From Curtobacterium sp. 'Ferrero' (GTDB lineage Bacteria; Actinomycetota; Actinomycetes; Actinomycetales; Microbacteriaceae): 64,000 bases of DNA. The notes beneath the pieces are model-generated. The model searched no databases. It saw nothing but the letters and a program-made list of their open reading frames with translations, and was not told the origin of the DNA. Shown one piece after another: positions 45,730 to 54,417 of the stretch (position 1 is the first letter of the stretch; every line of letters begins with the position of its first letter). Location: the NCBI RefSeq assembly GCF_002412165.1, contig NZ_NXIA01000007.1, forward strand, positions 37,622-101,621, read 5' to 3'. The translations under genes and the position numbers were made by a program.

Positions 45730-47073
45730 TCAGGCCGTCAGGACGGCCCACCCGCCGGCCGGGAGGCGCAGGGTCCCGTCCCGCAGGTCGCCCCCGCCCG
45801 CCTCCACGCGCGTCGCACCCGCCGCGGGCAGCTCCACCGGCTCGTCTGCCAGGTTCAGCGCAGTCACCACGGCCGCGTCCGCGGTCGCGGTCCGCAGCAC
45901 GAGCGCGGTGTTCGCCAGGTGCACGACGTCGGTGTGCGCCCGGTGCAGCCAGGGGTGCCGTCGCCGGAGCGCGACGAGCCCCTCGTACGCGTGCGTCAGG
46001 TCGGTCGGCTCCGGCGGTACCTCCGGGAACGTGGGCCGGACCGCGTCGTCGCCACCCTCGCGTTCCTCCTTCACCCCGGTCCAGCCGTACTCGTCGCCCG
46101 CGTACACGACCGGCGTCCCCGCCACGGTGAACAGGACGGCGGCCGCGTGACCGGCGAACCGCTCCCCCACGGCATCGGCGATCCGGGTGACGTCGTGGTT
46201 GCCGATGAACGTGGTCGGCACCTGCGTCGCGAGCAGTTCGTCGTGCCGTTCGACGGCGTGCGCGAGCTCGAAGAGGTTGCGGTCGGCGATGCCGTGCCAG
46301 ACCGCCTGCCACAGCTCGTACTGGGTGGTGGAGTCCATCGTCGACGCGCGGGCGACCTCCGCCGCGTCGCCGTGGATGACCTCGCCACTGAACCAGGCGT
46401 CCGGGAACCGCTCCCGCACCCGGGGCAGCACCCTCGCCCAGAACGCCGGGGGCACCGCGTAGGCAGCGTCGAGCCGCCACCCGTCCACCCCGCGGGCGAG
46501 CCAGTGCGCCATCACGTCGACGACCAGGTCCTCGGCTGCGGCACCCTCGTGGTCGAGGGCGACGAGGATGTCATGGCCCTCGAAGTCCCGCACGGGCACA
46601 GGCTGTCCAGGTGACCACCCCGTCCAGTCGACGGCGAACAACCGCGCGGTGTCGGCGTCGGGCCCGAGGTCCTCGACGGCACGGAAGGCCGGGTGCTCGC
46701 GACCCACGTGGTTGAACACGCCGTCGAGCAGCACCCGCACGCCGCGCTCGTGGGCGGCCGTCACCAGCCGGTCGAAGTCGTCGTCGTCCCCGAGGCGCGG
46801 GTCGATCCGGAAGTGGTCGACCGTGTCGTAGCCGTGCGTGCTGCTCGCGAAGACGGGCCCGAGCAGCAGTCCGTTGAGCCCGAGGTCCACCACGTGGTCG
46901 AGCCAGCCGGCGATGCGGTCGAGTCGGTGCTCGACGGGACGGTCCACCACCTCGGTCTCGGGTCGGACCTCGGCCCCCACGAACCCGATCGGGTAGACGT
47001 GCCACCACATCACGTGCTCGACCCAGGCGGGCTCGTGCGGGCGGTGCTGTCCGGGTGCGGTGTCGGTCGTCAC
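45730..47073 (-). CDS. GH13 alpha-amylase-family glycosidase, cytosolic
   Basis: The 447-residue protein has the GH13 conserved regions: VLLDGVFNHVG (region I, about 114-124), DGWRLDAAYAVP with nucleophile Asp202 (II), FSGEVIHG with acid/base Glu231 (III) and FIGNHDVTR with Asp294 (IV). A C-terminal beta domain follows from about residue 375. There is no signal peptide, so it acts on internal alpha-glucans or maltodextrins. I use GTG 47073, with GGAG just upstream; the long frame further upstream crosses the divergent DUF3253 gene. Exact specificity (alpha-glucosidase, maltogenic) cannot be told. Confidence 0.85.
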   Translation of the reverse strand: MTTDTAPGQHRPHEPAWVEHVMWWHVYPIGFVGAEVRPETEVVDRPVEHRLDRIAGWLDHVVDLGLNGLLLGPVFASSTHGYDTVDHFRIDPRLGDDDDFDRLVTAAHERGVRVLLDGVFNHVGREHPAFRAVEDLGPDADTARLFAVDWTGWSPGQPVPVRDFEGHDILVALDHEGAAAEDLVVDVMAHWLARGVDGWRLDAAYAVPPAFWARVLPRVRERFPDAWFSGEVIHGDAAEVARASTMDSTTQYELWQAVWHGIADRNLFELAHAVERHDELLATQVPTTFIGNHDVTRIADAVGERFAGHAAAVLFTVAGTPVVYAGDEYGWTGVKEEREGGDDAVRPTFPEVPPEPTDLTHAYEGLVALRRRHPWLHRAHTDVVHLANTALVLRTATADAAVVTALNLADEPVELPAAGATRVEAGGGDLRDGTLRLPAGGWAVLTA

Positions 47074-47139
47074 TGCTCCGATCGTGCCAGCCGTGCCTGG
47101 GCTGGGCGCCGGACCGGACATCGGGGAGAGGATGGGCCC

Positions 47140-47538
47140 ATGGGACGCGCGATCAGGACCGAGGCCGACGCCGCGGCGAACGCAGCCGAGCACGCCGAAC
47201 GCACGTGCGCCTCGTGCGGCCGTCGGATGCCCTCGTCGGCGGCCCCGGACGCGAAGTACTGCTCGGCCGCGTGCCGGAAGCACGGCGTCGACGCGACCGA
47301 CCGCGCGCTCGAACAGCGGATCGACGAGCTCCTCGCCGCACGGTCCCGGTCGTCGAGCATCTGCCCGTCCGACGCCGCCCGCGCGCTCGACCCGGACGGC
47401 TGGCGTGACCTCATGGAGCCGGCTCGCCGGGCAGCGCGCCGCATGGTCGCCCGTGGCGAGGTCGAGATCACGCAACACGGCAGCGTCGTGGACCCGTCCA
47501 CCGCCAAGGGGCCGATCCGGATCCGCCGCCCGCGGTAG
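47140..47538 (+). CDS. DUF2256/DUF3253 protein with zinc-finger-like N-terminus
   Basis: The 132-residue product has a CxxC...CxxxC cluster at residues about 21-42 (CASCGRRMP and YCSAACRKHG), a treble-clef-like zinc site, followed by the DUF3253 winged-helix region SSICPSDAARALDPDGWRDLMEPARRAARRMVARGEVEITQHGSVVDPSTAKGPIRIR. The family is thought to bind nucleic acid, though this is not proved. ATG 47140 has GGAGAGG eight bases upstream. It is divergent from the GH13 gene. Confidence 0.8.
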   Translation: MGRAIRTEADAAANAAEHAERTCASCGRRMPSSAAPDAKYCSAACRKHGVDATDRALEQRIDELLAARSRSSSICPSDAARALDPDGWRDLMEPARRAARRMVARGEVEITQHGSVVDPSTAKGPIRIRRPR

Positions 47539-47574
47539 GGAACACCTGTCGTCCGCGGACGTTGCACCACCACG

Positions 47575-48669
47575 ATGACGAACACCACCGAACCGACACC
47601 AGTCCGTCCCGAGGCCCTCGTCGTGGGCGCCAGCGGCATCACCGGCTCCGCGCTCGTGGACCACCTCCTCGACCTCGGGTGGGCCGTCACCGCGCTGTCC
47701 CGTCGACCGCTCCCCCGCGACGGCGTCCGCACCGTGGCCGCCGATCTGCGCGACCCGGAGTCACTCCGGACGGCACTCGCCGACGAACGTCCGACGCACG
47801 TGTTCTTCACCGCGTGGCAACGGCAGGACACCGAGGCCGAGAACATCCGCGTCAACGGCGGGATGGTCCGCGACCTCCTCGCGGCGCTGTCGCACGCGCC
47901 GCTCGCCCACGTCGCCCTGGTCACCGGGCTGAAGCACTACCTCGGCCCGTTCGAGGCGTACGCCGCGGGCGAGATGCCCGACACCCCCTTCCACGAGGAG
48001 GAGCCGCGGCTCGACACCCCGAACTTCTACTACGCGCAGGAGGACGAGCTCTTCGCCGCGGCCGAGCGCCAGGGCTTCACGTGGTCCGTCCACCGCTCGC
48101 ACACCGTCATCGGCCACGCGGTCGGCAACGCCATGAACATGGGCCTCACGATCGCGGTGCAGGCGACGCTCGCGAAGGAGCTCGACCTCGACTTCGTCTT
48201 CCCCGGCAGCGAGGCGCAGTGGAACGGTCTGACCGACATGACCGACGCCGGCATCCTCGCCGAGCACATGGTCTGGGCAGCCACCTCGCCCAAGGGTGCC
48301 GACGAGGCGTTCAACGTCGTGAACGGCGACGTCTTCCGCTGGCGCTGGATGTGGCCCCGGCTCGCCGCACACCTCGGGGTCGACCCGGCGCGCGTCGTCG
48401 GCTTCGAGGGCGCGGCCCGACCCCTCGAGGAGCAGATGGCCCCGTACGAACAGGCCTGGCCCGAGATCGCCGAGCGGCACGGACTGGCCGAGCGGGACAT
48501 CACCCGACTCGCCTCGTGGTGGCACACCGACGCCGACCTCGGGCGGGCGATGGAGGTCGTGACCGACATGGGCAAGAGCCGCGAGGCCGGCTTCACGGCG
48601 TTCCGGCGCACGGAGCGCGCGTTCGCGGAGCTCGTCGACCGGTACCGGGCCGACCGGCTCATCCCCTGA
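47575..48669 (+). CDS. Short-chain dehydrogenase of the PRISE (progesterone 5-beta-reductase-like) type
   Basis: The 364-residue protein has an extended-SDR Rossmann fold with EALVVGASGITGSALVDHL near residues 13-31 and FFTAWQRQDTEAENIRVN. The catalytic Tyr lies in the PNFYYAQED motif and the Lys in VTGLKHYLGPFEAY, the arrangement of plant progesterone 5-beta-reductase/iridoid synthase (PRISE) rather than the classical YxxxK. Bacterial relatives reduce activated carbon-carbon double bonds of enones. The native substrate is unknown. The start follows the DUF3253 stop by 36 bases. Confidence 0.8.
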   Translation: MTNTTEPTPVRPEALVVGASGITGSALVDHLLDLGWAVTALSRRPLPRDGVRTVAADLRDPESLRTALADERPTHVFFTAWQRQDTEAENIRVNGGMVRDLLAALSHAPLAHVALVTGLKHYLGPFEAYAAGEMPDTPFHEEEPRLDTPNFYYAQEDELFAAAERQGFTWSVHRSHTVIGHAVGNAMNMGLTIAVQATLAKELDLDFVFPGSEAQWNGLTDMTDAGILAEHMVWAATSPKGADEAFNVVNGDVFRWRWMWPRLAAHLGVDPARVVGFEGAARPLEEQMAPYEQAWPEIAERHGLAERDITRLASWWHTDADLGRAMEVVTDMGKSREAGFTAFRRTERAFAELVDRYRADRLIP

Positions 48670-48800
48670 CCCGTACCCCGTTCGAACCAACCGGGGGACA
48701 GGAACCTGCGGCCTGGCCCCGAACCGCGGCGGCGGGTCTGGTTGTGTTCGGTGCACAGGCGCCGGGGACCCTCGGCGGTTCCCACAGGAAGGAAGACACC

Positions 48801-48977
48801 ATGTCGCTCGGAGACAAGGCCAAGGACGCCACCCAGAAGATCGTCGGCAAGGTCGAGGAAGCGGTCGGCAAGCACACCGACGACGACGAGCTGAAGCACC
48901 AGGGCCAGAAGGACCAGGCCATGGGCGAGGCCCGCCTGGAGACCGAGAAGGCCAAGGACAAGCTGACGGGCAACTGA
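48801..48977 (+). CDS. CsbD-family stress protein
   Basis: The 58-residue protein MSLGDKAKDATQKIVGKVEEAVGKHTDDDELKHQGQKDQAMGEARLETEKAKDKLTGN is a hydrophilic, Lys/Glu/Asp-rich CsbD protein with the usual KIVGKVEEAVGK and GQ repeats. Such proteins are made in general stress and stationary phase; the molecular role is not established. AGGAAGG lies upstream at a normal distance. A hairpin follows. Confidence 0.88.
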   Translation: MSLGDKAKDATQKIVGKVEEAVGKHTDDDELKHQGQKDQAMGEARLETEKAKDKLTGN

Positions 48978-48993
48978 TCCGTCCGCTCCGCTG

Positions 48994-49022
48994 ACGCCCG
49001 TACCGCTCGACGGTGCGGGCGT
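48994..49022. terminator. Bidirectional hairpin between csbD and the SPL-like gene
   Basis: ACGCCCGTACCG (48994-49005) and CGGTGCGGGCGT (49011-49022) pair with one G-T wobble around a 5-base loop. The flanking genes converge. Confidence 0.7.
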
Positions 49023-49035
49023 TCGCTGTTGGCCG

Positions 49036-50109
49036 TCAGAACGCGTAGCGGATGCGGCAGCTCGGCAGGTGCTCCGCGACGAGTTCTCGGAACCGCTCGA
49101 CGAGCTGGCCCTTCATCCCCGACCGGTACCGGACGTTGACAGCGCCGTTCTGTGACACCTTCTGCTCCTGCAGGTCCGGCCGCCAGAGCAGGTCCTCGGC
49201 CTTCGGGTGCCAACCGAGGTTGACCTCGTGCAGCGGCTCGTTGTGCGTGAGGAAGATCACCTCGGCCGCGAGCTGCGCCTTGGCCGCAGGAGAGAGCACG
49301 TCGTCGACCTGCCGCAGGAGCTCGGCCCAATCGGACTCCCACGTCGGGGTGAGGATGACGGGCGAGAAGTTCAGGTGGACCTCGTAGCCGGCATCGACGA
49401 AGTCGTTCACCGCGGCGATGCGGTCGGCGATCGGGCTCGTGCGGATGTCGGTCACCTTCGCCGTCTCGTGCGGCATGAGCGAGAACCGGATGCGGGTGCG
49501 ACCCATCGGGTCCCAGTCGAGCAGGGCACGGTTGACGTACTTCGTGGCGAACGACGCCTTCGCCGTCGGGGTCATCCGGAACAGGTCGCAGAGGTCGCGC
49601 ACGTTGTCGCTGATCATCGCGTCGACCGAGCAGTCGCTGTTCTCGCCGATGTCGTACACCCAGGCGTCGGGGTCGCACTGGTTCGGTTCGGTCTTCGGAC
49701 CCTGCTTCGCGATGTTCCGCGCCACGTGCTTCGTGATCTGCTCGATGTTCGCGAACACCGTGACCGGGTTCGAGTACCCCTTGCGCCTCGGCACGTAGCA
49801 GTACGCGCACGCCATGGCGCAGCCGTTCGCCGTCGAGGGGGCGATGAAGTCGGCCGAGCGCCCGTTCGGCCGCGTGACGAGCGACTTCTTCACGCCGAGG
49901 ACGAGCGCCTCGGTCTTGATCCGCACCCACCGCTGGACGTTGCGCTCGTCGCCGTGGACCTCGGGGATGTTCCAGTGCGAGGCGACCGGCACGATCTCGG
50001 CGTCGGGCCAGCGGCCCAGTACCTCCTGCCCACGGGGCAGCTCGAGCGCGGCGTCCTCGGCGTAGATCCGGCGGACGTCGAGCATCGGACGCGTGCGTGC
50101 TTCGCTCAT
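49036..50109 (-). CDS. Spore photoproduct lyase-family radical SAM protein
   Basis: The 357-residue protein carries the radical SAM cluster motif of spore photoproduct lyase, CAMACAYCYVP with Cys97, Cys101 and Cys104 (CxxxCxxC). Also present are the family motifs HWNIPEVHG, DFIAPSTANGCAMAC, YDIGENSDCSVDAMISDNV, VHLNFSPVILTPTWESDWAELL and VIFLTHNEPLHEVNLGWHPKAEDLLW. SPL repairs the UV spore photoproduct (a thymine dimer) with SAM chemistry. Homologues occur in actinobacteria that form no endospores, where their target is not settled. ATG 50109 is preferred over one eight codons upstream. Confidence 0.85.
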   Translation of the reverse strand: MSEARTRPMLDVRRIYAEDAALELPRGQEVLGRWPDAEIVPVASHWNIPEVHGDERNVQRWVRIKTEALVLGVKKSLVTRPNGRSADFIAPSTANGCAMACAYCYVPRRKGYSNPVTVFANIEQITKHVARNIAKQGPKTEPNQCDPDAWVYDIGENSDCSVDAMISDNVRDLCDLFRMTPTAKASFATKYVNRALLDWDPMGRTRIRFSLMPHETAKVTDIRTSPIADRIAAVNDFVDAGYEVHLNFSPVILTPTWESDWAELLRQVDDVLSPAAKAQLAAEVIFLTHNEPLHEVNLGWHPKAEDLLWRPDLQEQKVSQNGAVNVRYRSGMKGQLVERFRELVAEHLPSCRIRYAF

Positions 50110-50153
50110 CACCACCTGTCTACCGCTGACCACCGACGGTGCAGACTCAGGTC

Positions 50154-50465
50154 ATGCCCACCGAACCCGACGACCACTTCTTCGTCGTCGACGGACGGCG
50201 CTGGCGGCGAACGGACCCGGCGATCCCCGAGGACGTCGCCGCTGCGCTCCGGTCGCACCTCGGACGCGGGCGGAACGCCGTCAAGCTGGCGAAGAAGGCC
50301 GGAGACGACGGTGCTCTTGCGGTCGCACGGCACCGGAACGGGTTGGCGAAGCACGGCCTGGGTGAGCGCGGCCCGGAGTGGTGGTCGCGACCGGAAGCCG
50401 ACCGGGTCGCCGACGCCCGCCGCGCGTTGAGCGAGCTCGACGCCCTCGACGCGGGAGCACCGTGA
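50154..50465 (+). CDS. Small conserved actinobacterial protein, unknown
   Basis: The 103-residue product, MPTEPDDHFFVVDGRRWRRTDPAIPEDVAAALRSHLGRGRNAVKLAKKAGDDGALAVARHRNGLAKHGLGERGPEWW and onward, has the pattern RWRxTDPAIPE...RxAVxxAKxxGD...A...HxxKxxLGERG.xWW, seen in a family often labelled biopolymer transporter Tol. Nothing here suggests transport: it is soluble, basic and helical. It is divergent from the SPL-like gene and overlaps the next gene by four bases. Confidence 0.7.
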   Translation: MPTEPDDHFFVVDGRRWRRTDPAIPEDVAAALRSHLGRGRNAVKLAKKAGDDGALAVARHRNGLAKHGLGERGPEWWSRPEADRVADARRALSELDALDAGAP

Positions 50466-50938
50466 CGGTCATCCGCCCGCCGCGCTGGGAACGTGTCCTG
50501 AACGCGATCGTGGTGGGTCCCCTGCTGATCGTCGTGGGCGGCTCCGTCGCGAGCGTCGCGTTCGAGCCGGAGGCCTCGGCGAAGGGCTTCGTGTTCGTCC
50601 TCGGCTCGGTGTTCGTGGCGCTCGGCGTCTGGTGCCTGGTCCGCGCTCGACACGTCGGCGTCCGCCTGTCCGAGGAGACCCTGCTCTACCGCGGGTTCAT
50701 GTTCTCGTGGAGCGCTCCGCGGGCGGGCATCACGACCGTGCTCGACGACGCGTTCGTCGAGTGGCGAGATGCGCGCGGCGAGGAGCACCGGAGACAGATG
50801 TGGCTGCTCACCCAGGCGCGGGAGGACGACGGCACGGTGTTCGCGCCCCTCTGGCGGTGGCGGCGCGAGGGACTGCTCCAGGTGCGCGGGTGGGCGGGTG
50901 CCCCGGCTGTCTGGGACAACCCATCACGCCCGCAGTAG
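50462..50938 (+). CDS. Two-helix membrane protein with PH-like soluble domain
   Basis: The 158-residue product has two hydrophobic helices (about residues 14-36 and 44-62) followed by a soluble beta-rich domain (VRLSEETLLYRGFMFSWSAPRAGITTVLDDAFVEWRDARGEEHRRQMWLL) resembling bacterial PH-like domains. Function unknown. GTG 50462 overlaps the preceding stop by four bases, linking the two genes. Confidence 0.62.
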   Translation: MTVIRPPRWERVLNAIVVGPLLIVVGGSVASVAFEPEASAKGFVFVLGSVFVALGVWCLVRARHVGVRLSEETLLYRGFMFSWSAPRAGITTVLDDAFVEWRDARGEEHRRQMWLLTQAREDDGTVFAPLWRWRREGLLQVRGWAGAPAVWDNPSRPQ

Positions 50939-50945
50939 GAAGCCG

Positions 50946-51015
50946 GATCGCTCGTGGGGTGCCGGAAGTTCGGGCATCCTACGAGCGGATCGACCAACCA
51001 CGAGCGGATCGGCCA
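50946..51015. repeat. Short direct and inverted repeats between converging genes
   Basis: ACGAGCGGATCGACCA (50981-50996) is repeated as ACGAGCGGATCGGCCA (51000-51015). A near-inverted copy, GATCGCTCGTGGGG, lies at about 50947-50960. The inverted pair can fold into a terminator for the membrane-protein gene and, from the other side, for the GH35 gene. Confidence 0.55.
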
Positions 51016-51025
51016 CCGCGGCGGC

Positions 51026-52864
51026 TCAGCCCTCGGTGTGGCCGAGGTCCGGCTCCGTGAGCAGGCACACGGTGCGGGATGCGGCGGCGTGCAGTTCGAA
51101 CACGACGACCTCGTTGCGGCCTCGGCGGAGTACCGGGCCCGGCACGGCGAGGGTCTGCTGCGGCCCGCGCGACCAGTACCTGCCGAGGCAGAACCCGTTC
51201 ACCCACGCCACGCCCTTGCGGAAACCGTCGAGGCACAGGAAGCGGTCCTCGACGGAGGCGAGCTCGAACGAGCCCGCGGCGAACACGGGGCCGGCGAGGA
51301 CGTCACCGGCCTCCGACGGCGAACCGTCGAGCACGGCGAGGGCAGCGGGCGCGATCGGGTCGAGCGCGAGCGGCGACGCCGTCCACCGGGACAGCAGCTC
51401 GCCGTCGACCCGGACGTCCCCGATGAGGCCCTTCGGCTCGCCGATGCGGGGACCGTAGTCGACGCGACCCTGGTCCTCGACGAGGAGCTCCAGCGTGCCG
51501 GTGACGGGCGGGAGCGTGATCGCACGGTCGTGGTGCTCGCGCTCGAGGACCCCGACGACGACCCCGTCGACGGACACGATCGCCCGGTCGCGGACCTCGG
51601 TGCCGACCGTCAGCACGCCACCGTCGGGCAGGGCGACCTCGGTGCGGTACAGGACGAAGCCGGAGGCGGCACCGAGCGCGTCGAACGTGGGCGGCGCGTC
51701 GTGCGTGGACCACTCGGTCAGTGCGGGGAGCAGGGAGCGCAGGGGTGCGACGCGGTCGAGACGGACGGCGACGTCCGTGGCGGGGGCGACCCGTGCCTCC
51801 AGGCCGACGCCGGGACCAGCGACTACGTCGTCGGCGACGAGTTGACCCGACCCACCCGGCTGCATCGACGCCGGCAGGGGCGGCACGGGCGCGTAGCGCT
51901 CGATGACGGAGCGGAACGCGTGGAACTTCTCCGTCGGGCGACCGGCTTCGTCGAGCGGGGCGTCGTAGTCGTACGAGGTCGCGATCGGGCGGTAGACGCC
52001 CTTGTCGTTCGCCCCGTTGGTGAACCCGAAGTTCGTGCCGCCGTGGAACATGTAGATGTTCACGGACCCCCCGGCGGCGAGGAGGACGTCGAGCTCGGCG
52101 GCGCTGTCGGACGCCGGTGTGGTGTGGTGGTGCTCGCCCCAACTGTCGAACCAGCCGTCCCAGAACTCGGAGCACATCAGCGGGCCGGTGGGCTGGACCT
52201 CGCGGAGACGCTCGATGCGCGCTGCCGAACGGGACCCGAACGAGCCGGTCTTGTGGAGCGACGGGAGCGAGCCGTCCTCGAGCATGGTGCCCATCGGCTG
52301 GTCGACGCTCGTGAACGGCACCGTCAGGCCGATGTCGCGGTGCATCTGCTCGAGCTTCGACAGGTAGACGGGGTCGGAGCCGTAGGCGCCGTACTCGTTC
52401 TCGACCTGGACGAGCACGATCGGGCCGCCGTCGTCGATCTGCCGCGGGACCAGCACCGGCGCCAACGCCTCCAAGTACGACGAGACTGCTGCGAGGAACC
52501 CCGGCTCGTCACGGCGCACCCCGACGGACCCGTCGGCGAAGAGCCAGTACGGCAGCCCGCCGTTCGTCCACTCGGCGCAGATGTAGGGGCCGGGACGGAC
52601 GATCGCGTGCATGCCCTCCTCGGCGACGAGGTCGAGGAAGCGGCCGAGGTCGAGTCCGCCGGTCAGGTCGAACTCGCCGCGGCGCGGTGCGTGCGCGTTC
52701 CAGGCGACGTAGGTCTCGATGGTGTTGAGGCCCATGAGCTTGGCCTTGCGGATCCGGTCCTGCCACAGGTCGGGGTGGACGCGGAAGTAGTGGATCGCGC
52801 CGGAGAGGACGCGGTGCGGCTCGCCGTCGAGCAGGAAGTCGGTGTCGCCGATGGCGAAGCGCAT
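51026..52864 (-). CDS. Beta-galactosidase, glycoside hydrolase family 35
   Basis: The 612-residue protein has the GH35 barrel with acid/base Glu157 in VQVENEYGAYG and nucleophile Glu233 in LMCSEFWDGWFDSWG. RIRKAKLMGLNTIETYVAWNAHAP and RPGPYICAEWTNGGLPYWL are hallmark motifs. C-terminal jelly-roll domains follow, ending GFRKGVAWVNGFCLGRYWSRGPQQTLAVPGPVLRRGRNEVVVFELHA. No signal peptide, so it cleaves galactose from imported oligosaccharides. It follows a CUT1 importer in an operon; a hairpin separates it from the binding-protein gene. Confidence 0.92.
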   Translation of the reverse strand: MRFAIGDTDFLLDGEPHRVLSGAIHYFRVHPDLWQDRIRKAKLMGLNTIETYVAWNAHAPRRGEFDLTGGLDLGRFLDLVAEEGMHAIVRPGPYICAEWTNGGLPYWLFADGSVGVRRDEPGFLAAVSSYLEALAPVLVPRQIDDGGPIVLVQVENEYGAYGSDPVYLSKLEQMHRDIGLTVPFTSVDQPMGTMLEDGSLPSLHKTGSFGSRSAARIERLREVQPTGPLMCSEFWDGWFDSWGEHHHTTPASDSAAELDVLLAAGGSVNIYMFHGGTNFGFTNGANDKGVYRPIATSYDYDAPLDEAGRPTEKFHAFRSVIERYAPVPPLPASMQPGGSGQLVADDVVAGPGVGLEARVAPATDVAVRLDRVAPLRSLLPALTEWSTHDAPPTFDALGAASGFVLYRTEVALPDGGVLTVGTEVRDRAIVSVDGVVVGVLEREHHDRAITLPPVTGTLELLVEDQGRVDYGPRIGEPKGLIGDVRVDGELLSRWTASPLALDPIAPAALAVLDGSPSEAGDVLAGPVFAAGSFELASVEDRFLCLDGFRKGVAWVNGFCLGRYWSRGPQQTLAVPGPVLRRGRNEVVVFELHAAASRTVCLLTEPDLGHTEG

Positions 52865-52883
52865 GGGAGGGCCTTTCAGGGGC

Positions 52884-52914
52884 GGGGCCGCGCGGACGGT
52901 GTCCGCGCGGCCCC
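52884..52914 (-). terminator. 14-bp GC hairpin between binding-protein and GH35 genes
   Basis: Arms 52884-52897 (GGGGCCGCGCGGAC) and 52901-52914 pair perfectly around a 3-base loop. It lies inside the operon, so partial termination or mRNA protection would leave GH35 at a lower level than the binding protein. Confidence 0.72.
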
Positions 52915-52941
52915 GGTTCGATCAGGACGAGAGGGACAGGA

Positions 52942-54282
52942 CTACTTCGAGGTGACCTTGAAGCCCTGCTCGTTGCCGTACTTCACGATCGCCTTCTGCC
53001 AGGCCTCGAGGCCGGCGTTCAGGTCGGACTTGTCCTGGTACGCCTGGCCGACGGTGTCCGCGTAGATGCTGTTCGCGTACACCTGGAACGGCAGGTACTG
53101 CCAGCCCTCGGCGACGTTCGAGGACGCCTTCGACAGCACCTCGTTGATCGCCTGGCCGCCGAAGTACGACGGCGTCTCGGTGGTGAACGACGACGCGTCG
53201 AGCTGCGCCTTGGTCGACGGGAACCCGCCGGACTTCAGGAACACGTTGATCGAGTCCTGCGAGGAGTTCAGCCACTTGAGGAAGCCGGCGGCGAGGGCCG
53301 GGTTCTTCGACTGCTTCATGACGACCTCGGCGGAACCACCGTTGTTCGCGGTGACGTCGGAGGAGCCGTCGTAGGTCGGGATCGGGGCGACGCGCCAGTT
53401 GCCGCTGCCGTCCTTGACGCTCGACTCGAGGACGCCGGGCATCCAGGCGCCGGTGACCATCGTGGCGATCTCACCGTTGCCGAGCTGCTTGTACCAGTCG
53501 TCGGTCCAGCCGGGGGTCTGCGAGAGCAGGCCGCCCTCGACGAGCTGGTTCCAGGTCGAGGTCCACTTCTTGGTGCCGGAGTCCTGCAGGTTGACGGTGA
53601 CGTCAGTGCCGTTCACCTCGAACGGGCGACCACCGGCCTGCCAGATCATCGAGGTGGTGAAGCCCGCGTCGCCCGAGTCGGCGGCGATGTAGGCGTTCGG
53701 GTTCGACTCGTGGATCTTCTTGGCGTCCGCGACGTACTCGTCCCAGGTCTTCGGCGGGGAGCTGATGCCGGCCTCGTCGAAGGTCTTCTTGTTGTAGAAC
53801 ATCGCCATGGGGCCGGAGTCCTGCGGCAGGCCGTAGATCTTGCCGTCGAGGTCGACCGACTGCCAGGTGCCGGCGCCGTACTTGTCGGACAGCTTGTCGA
53901 AGCCGTAGGACTTCAGGTCGACGAGCGAGTCGCTCAGTGCGAACTGCGGCAGGGCGAAGTACTCGATCTGCGCGACGTCGGGGGCGCCCGAACCCGCCTT
54001 GATCGTGTTCTGGAGCTTGGTGTACTGGTCGTTGCCGGTGCCGGCGTTGACGAGCTTGACCTTGACCTTCGGGTACGCCTTCTCGAACGCGGCGACCTGG
54101 GCCTCGGCGGAGGGGGTCCACGACCAGTACGTGATCGTGCCGCCCTTCTCGAGCGCCTTGGTGATGTCGTCGGCCGAGCCGCCGCCGGAGCCGGAGCTGC
54201 CGGACGCGCAGGCGGTCATCGCGATGGCCGCGGTGACGCCGATGGCGAGGGCGCTGAGCCCGCGCCGCAGTTGCTTCTTCAT
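52942..54282 (-). CDS. Sugar ABC importer binding lipoprotein (CUT1, SBP family 1) of the GH35 operon
   Basis: The 446-residue product has a lipoprotein signal (MKKQLRRGLSALAIGVTAAIAMTACASGS, lipobox MTAC), a Ser/Gly spacer and a family 1 sugar-binding fold (GTITYWSWTPSAEAQVAAFEKAYPKVKVKLVNAGTGNDQYTKLQNTIKAGSGAPDVAQIEYFALPQF). The ligand is probably a galacto-oligosaccharide, inferred from GH35. It follows the permease genes across a 135-base gap containing hairpins. Confidence 0.88.
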   Translation of the reverse strand: MKKQLRRGLSALAIGVTAAIAMTACASGSSGSGGGSADDITKALEKGGTITYWSWTPSAEAQVAAFEKAYPKVKVKLVNAGTGNDQYTKLQNTIKAGSGAPDVAQIEYFALPQFALSDSLVDLKSYGFDKLSDKYGAGTWQSVDLDGKIYGLPQDSGPMAMFYNKKTFDEAGISSPPKTWDEYVADAKKIHESNPNAYIAADSGDAGFTTSMIWQAGGRPFEVNGTDVTVNLQDSGTKKWTSTWNQLVEGGLLSQTPGWTDDWYKQLGNGEIATMVTGAWMPGVLESSVKDGSGNWRVAPIPTYDGSSDVTANNGGSAEVVMKQSKNPALAAGFLKWLNSSQDSINVFLKSGGFPSTKAQLDASSFTTETPSYFGGQAINEVLSKASSNVAEGWQYLPFQVYANSIYADTVGQAYQDKSDLNAGLEAWQKAIVKYGNEQGFKVTSK

Positions 54283-54338
54283 TCGGGTGTGCCTTCCACT
54301 TCTTCGTGACGGGGTGTTGGCGGTGCTGCTGTGTGCTG

Positions 54339-54381
54339 CGGTGCGGTCCGCTGGCGGACCCGCACCGTGCCTCCCGGCCGT
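54339..54381 (-). terminator. Hairpin region between permease and binding-protein genes
   Basis: CGGTGCGGTCCG (54339-54350) pairs with CGGACCCGCACCG (54355-54367) with one bulge. It is followed directly by CACCGTGCCTCCCGGCCGT (54363-54381), one arm of the GGACGGGAGGC-type element with a degenerate partner. It may reduce read-through or serve as an mRNA processing signal. Confidence 0.5.
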
Positions 54382-54417
54382 CGCCCGCTGCTGCGGACCG
54401 GCGGCCGGGTGGCGGGA

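Noticed and set aside
44446..46480. Long minus-strand frame of about 680 residues across gguB
   Set aside because: Charged, low-complexity translation (Arg/Asp/His runs) opposite the well-supported permease gene; a usual effect of high GC.
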